This document shows, one piece after another, positions 5,551-7,770 of a stretch of 7,770 nt of DNA. Below the pieces are notes generated by a model. The model did no database searches and was not told the DNA's origin. It saw nothing but the letters and a program-made list of their open reading frames with translations. The translations under genes were made by a program, and so were the position numbers. The stretch's first letter is position 1, and each line of letters opens with the position of its first letter. Source of the DNA: Candidatus Eiseniibacteriota bacterium (GTDB lineage: Bacteria > Joyebacterota > Joyebacteria > Joyebacterales > Joyebacteraceae); NCBI GenBank assembly GCA_030639555.1, contig DAOWCM010000095.1, positions 1-7,770 on the forward strand. The letters are read 5' to 3'.

Positions 5551-6105
5551 TCAGCGGTACTGCTCAACAGGAAATGGAACGCTCGCGTCAATGTGCCCGG
5601 CGATGGTCTCCAACTCCTCGCCCTCGACCAGAATACTCACTCGCTCCACGTCAGGGAAGTTGAGCGCGAGCGTCTTCACGATGGAACGAATGGTGAAGAG
5701 CTCGCCGGCAGAACCGCCCGGATGATTGTCAATGAACTCTCTGCTGAAGTCGACGAAAGCCGCCCCGGTCCCATCGAAGAACACCGACAGAACCCGGGTG
5801 CCGTCGGGTATCGTCCCGTCAGCGTCGGTTCCGGTCGGACCGGCCGCCAGCTCCTCCATGATCCTGCGAGCTCGGCTGGCCTGGTCCTCCATGACGACAA
5901 TCTCTCTCCGCTCCTCTATGGTCCGGCCGGCGCCTCTACTGGAGAAGGCGAGACGCACCGACTGAACGCCCTCTCCGAGTTCCTCCACGGCGGCTCCCTC
6001 GTCCGGAAGCCGCTCGTCGGGCTCTTTCATGCAGAGCGTGACAACGACCGCGACGGCGGCCAGCACAACCACTAGAGCAATCAGTTTGGCGCGCATGAGA
6101 CTCAC
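5551..6105 (-). CDS. GerMN-domain membrane-anchored protein (GerM-like)
   Basis: 184-residue envelope protein. Residues about 8-25 (LIALVVVLAAVAVVVTLC) form one hydrophobic segment, an uncleaved anchor or signal peptide; Cys25 has Leu at -1, so it is a poor lipobox. A linker rich in Asp/Glu follows, then a GerMN domain at about 46-180: SVRLAFSS, RRIMEELAAGP, the core PDGTRVLSVFFDGTGAAFVDF (100-120), FTIRSIVKTLALNFPDVERV (137-156) and a C-terminal HIDASVPF. The domain occurs in Bacillus GerM (germination/sporulation) and in many non-sporulating bacteria next to amidases; it has no known catalysis. The start is GTG at 6105, whose GTGA overlaps the amidase stop, with GGAGG 5 nt before it; a frame extending further upstream lies inside the amidase and is not credible. 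An ATG at 6096 is the alternative. Coupling to the amidase suggests a joint wall-remodelling role, as inference. Confidence 0.9.
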   Translation of the reverse strand: MSLMRAKLIALVVVLAAVAVVVTLCMKEPDERLPDEGAAVEELGEGVQSVRLAFSSRGAGRTIEERREIVVMEDQASRARRIMEELAAGPTGTDADGTIPDGTRVLSVFFDGTGAAFVDFSREFIDNHPGGSAGELFTIRSIVKTLALNFPDVERVSILVEGEELETIAGHIDASVPFPVEQYR

Positions 6106-7613
6106 TGGTTCCTCCCCCTGGACGAATCGCCGTATTCGGCCACTCCGCGAGCGATGGCTCTCGCAACGTCCTCCCGGAAACCCGCGTCGGCCAGAAGCGC
6201 CGCGTCGGAAGCGTTCGTGATGAAGCCAGCCTCCACAAGGATCGCTGGCATGGCGCAGCCTGCCAGAACGGCCAGACTTGCGCCCCCCACGCCCCGGTCG
6301 TAGTTCGGCAACGCGCCGGACATCTGGCCCCGCACGGCCCGCGCCAGCGCCCTGCTCTCGTCGGTCAGGTTCTCCTGCTGCCCACCCCATCGGAGGTCTC
6401 CAACCCCTCCGCGTCGAACTCCGTGCCGCCCGCGTCGCAGCCCTCTTGTTCCGGCGCTGCTCTTGTCAACAACATCGTCCGGCGTGGGAACGTAGTACGA
6501 CACCCGGAATCCGCTGGCGGCCGCCGAGTGCCACGCCCCGCAGTGTATGCTGATGAAAACGTCCGCTCCAGCGAGGTTGGCGATCTCTGCCCGCCTCTTC
6601 ACCGGCACACGGGAATCCAGGCTCCGCGTCATGAACACGTAGAAGCCTTCCCGCCGCAGGTTCCGCGCGACCTCATCGGCGATCGCGAGTGTCACGTCCT
6701 TCTCCAGAAGATCCGCACGACCCGCATACCCACTGTCCGCGCCGCCGTGTCCAGGGTCGATCATCACCGTCGCGACGCCATCGTCCAGCGCCGCGAACGG
6801 ACTTGCGCTCCTGCCGAGCAGGTCCTTCGTGCCCCTGAGTAGAGGCGAGGGCACCGACTGCTCGCGTTCCGCCACCACGATGACTTCCAGCCTCGGCGGA
6901 TTGGTGTGCATCTGCGCGTCGTAGGCCGTCGCGGATGGCGCGACGCGCACGACTGCGTTCACGCCGGCTTCGGACTCCGTGAGCTCAACCGATGAAACGA
7001 GTCCGACGCCCTCGAGGACGTCGAGCGAGTCGAGAAAAGCCGCGCCGGGCAGAAAGAAATCTATTCGACCCCTCTCTCTGCTCCTGATGGCGAACTCCGC
7101 CCTGTCGTTCAGAGCCATGACGACGACCGTCCCGCCGGGCCTCTCCTCGAGTCCCACCGACATGACGAGCGCACCGAGCTTCACGACGGAGATCGCCGCC
7201 TCGGCCCCATCCACCGTGATATCGGAGTTCACCGCGTGACTGAGGACGCGGGTCAGGAAGCGGACGGGCGTCCAGTACTCACCGTCTCTCATGACAACGG
7301 GTCTGTGGACGTTGATCGGTTCCCCGTCCAACGCAACGAACTGGCTGTCCGACGCCATGGAGACCCTGTGAATACCCACGGCCAGAGACATCTTCGATGT
7401 CCGGGGATTCCAGTGGCGGGATGCCCCGACGGCTCGAGCGAGATCGGCGAGTCGGAAGTACCACGCGCCGTCGATTCGCGCTGCCTCGACGTAGTCGGTA
7501 CGTCCGTCGTCAAGGGTGATGGAGAACACGTCGCCTCTGGCAGTGGTGCAGCAGAGAAGCACGACCACCAGAGCAACGACGGCCACCACGCCTGTTCGCG
7601 GTCCCAGACTCAT
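6102..7613 (-). CDS. N-acetylmuramoyl-L-alanine amidase (AmiC-like, Amidase_3) with stalk and AMIN-like regions
   Basis: 503-residue exported zinc amidase that cleaves the bond between MurNAc and L-Ala in peptidoglycan. Residues 1-27 are a signal peptide. About 28-140 resembles a copper-amine-oxidase-type stalk domain (WYFRLADLARAVGASRHWN at 51-69, then EYWTPVRFL at 112-120). About 145-250 fits an AMIN-type targeting domain. Amidase_3 spans about 282-492: MIDPGHGGADSGY (284-296, zinc His289), LLEKDVTLAIADEVA (302-316, zinc Glu304), FMTRSLDSRVPVKRRAEIAN (327-346), VFISIHCGAWH (352-362, zinc His357) and AILVEAGFITN (457-467, catalytic Glu461). All expected ligands are present, so it should be active. 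Residues about 385-405 are an odd Arg/Gly-rich stretch (see findings). The ATG at 7613 overlaps the smpB stop (ATGA) and the gene end overlaps the GerMN gene (GTGA). It probably acts in cell separation or wall turnover. Confidence 0.95.
   Translation of the reverse strand: MSLGPRTGVVAVVALVVVLLCCTTARGDVFSITLDDGRTDYVEAARIDGAWYFRLADLARAVGASRHWNPRTSKMSLAVGIHRVSMASDSQFVALDGEPINVHRPVVMRDGEYWTPVRFLTRVLSHAVNSDITVDGAEAAISVVKLGALVMSVGLEERPGGTVVVMALNDRAEFAIRSRERGRIDFFLPGAAFLDSLDVLEGVGLVSSVELTESEAGVNAVVRVAPSATAYDAQMHTNPPRLEVIVVAEREQSVPSPLLRGTKDLLGRSASPFAALDDGVATVMIDPGHGGADSGYAGRADLLEKDVTLAIADEVARNLRREGFYVFMTRSLDSRVPVKRRAEIANLAGADVFISIHCGAWHSAAASGFRVSYYVPTPDDVVDKSSAGTRGLRRGRHGVRRGGVGDLRWGGQQENLTDESRALARAVRGQMSGALPNYDRGVGGASLAVLAGCAMPAILVEAGFITNASDAALLADAGFREDVARAIARGVAEYGDSSRGRNQ
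6106..6118 (-). promoter_or_regulatory. Ribosome-binding site of the GerMN gene
   Basis: GGGGGAGG (6118-6111) lies within the last amidase codons, 5 nt before the GTG at 6105 and 14 nt before the ATG at 6096. The spacing favours the GTG and a coupled, 4-nt-overlap start. Confidence 0.7.
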
Positions 7614-7770
7614 TCCCTGTCCTCATTGCCGCGTCCGCGGCCCTTAAGCTCGCGCTCGACGTCGCGCTCCGCGTCTCTGTCCCGAAGCGTCTGGCGCTTG
7701 TCGTAGGTCTTCTTGCCGCGACAGATCCCCACTTCGATCTTCACTCTCCCCCGCTTCAGGTACGCCGAGA
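7610..7770 (-). CDS. smpB: SsrA-binding protein SmpB, C-terminal 53 residues
   Basis: Only the 3' end is present; the 5' part lies beyond the right edge. The visible frame reads SAYLKRGRVKIEVGICRGKK, then TYDKRQTLRDRDAERDVEREL, then KGRGRGNEDRE and a stop. This matches the end of the SmpB beta-barrel and the basic C-terminal tail (the GKKxYDKRxxxxxRDxxR motif), which inserts into the decoding centre when tmRNA rescues stalled ribosomes. SmpB is usually about 150-160 residues, so roughly a third is seen. Its TGA lies inside the ATGA of the amidase start, so the two are translationally coupled. The tmRNA gene itself is not in the window. Confidence 0.95.
   Translation of the reverse strand, partial: SAYLKRGRVKIEVGICRGKKTYDKRQTLRDRDAERDVERELKGRGRGNEDRE

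Noticed and set aside
6106..6390. N-terminal extension of the GerMN frame into the amidase gene
   Set aside because: It would overlap the amidase by about 290 nt in another frame, while a GTG with a strong ribosome-binding site lies exactly at the amidase stop.

Overview
The window is high-GC bacterial DNA in which every convincing gene lies on the minus strand, so transcription runs from right to left. A TolC-type outer-membrane channel, an RND adaptor and an amidase with AMIN-like and stalk-like regions point to a diderm organism. Gene starts often use GTG (tolC-like, gerM-like, murI) behind good Shine-Dalgarno sites. I cannot name the phylum from the sequence; an uncultivated, high-GC diderm lineage would fit.

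Right half (about 7770 to 4014): a tightly packed housekeeping cluster. In order of transcription it holds the 3' end of smpB (trans-translation), an N-acetylmuramoyl-L-alanine amidase, a GerMN-domain envelope protein, glutamate racemase murI, and the rdgB/HAM1 nucleotide-pool sanitiser. smpB/amidase and amidase/GerMN each overlap by 4 nt (ATGA and GTGA), implying translational coupling. The theme is cell-wall precursor supply and remodelling together with quality control.

Middle (about 4013 to 3286): some 730 bp without a convincing long gene, and the most interesting part of the window. It contains a hairpin just after rdgB; an extended -10 promoter facing left near 3868; about 110 nt of foldable sequence ending in an 11-bp GC-rich hairpin followed by TTTT (a candidate small RNA or attenuated leader); another stem-loop at 3633-3663; and an exact-length tandem duplication of 178 bp (3263-3440 and 3441-3618, about 91% identical with no gaps). 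The duplication carries a TATAC(T/C) box, a strong Shine-Dalgarno site, a GTG start and the first codons of the downstream gene. The upstream copy therefore creates a 42-residue leader ORF containing three cysteines.

Left half (3285 to 1): a heavy-metal RND efflux operon in the order outer-membrane factor, periplasmic adaptor with a Cys/His metal-binding domain, inner-membrane pump (cut by the window edge). The conserved CusA/CzcA N-terminus and the adaptor's metal-binding domain suggest copper/silver or a similar cation. The duplicated promoter/leader sits immediately upstream and probably sets expression of this operon.
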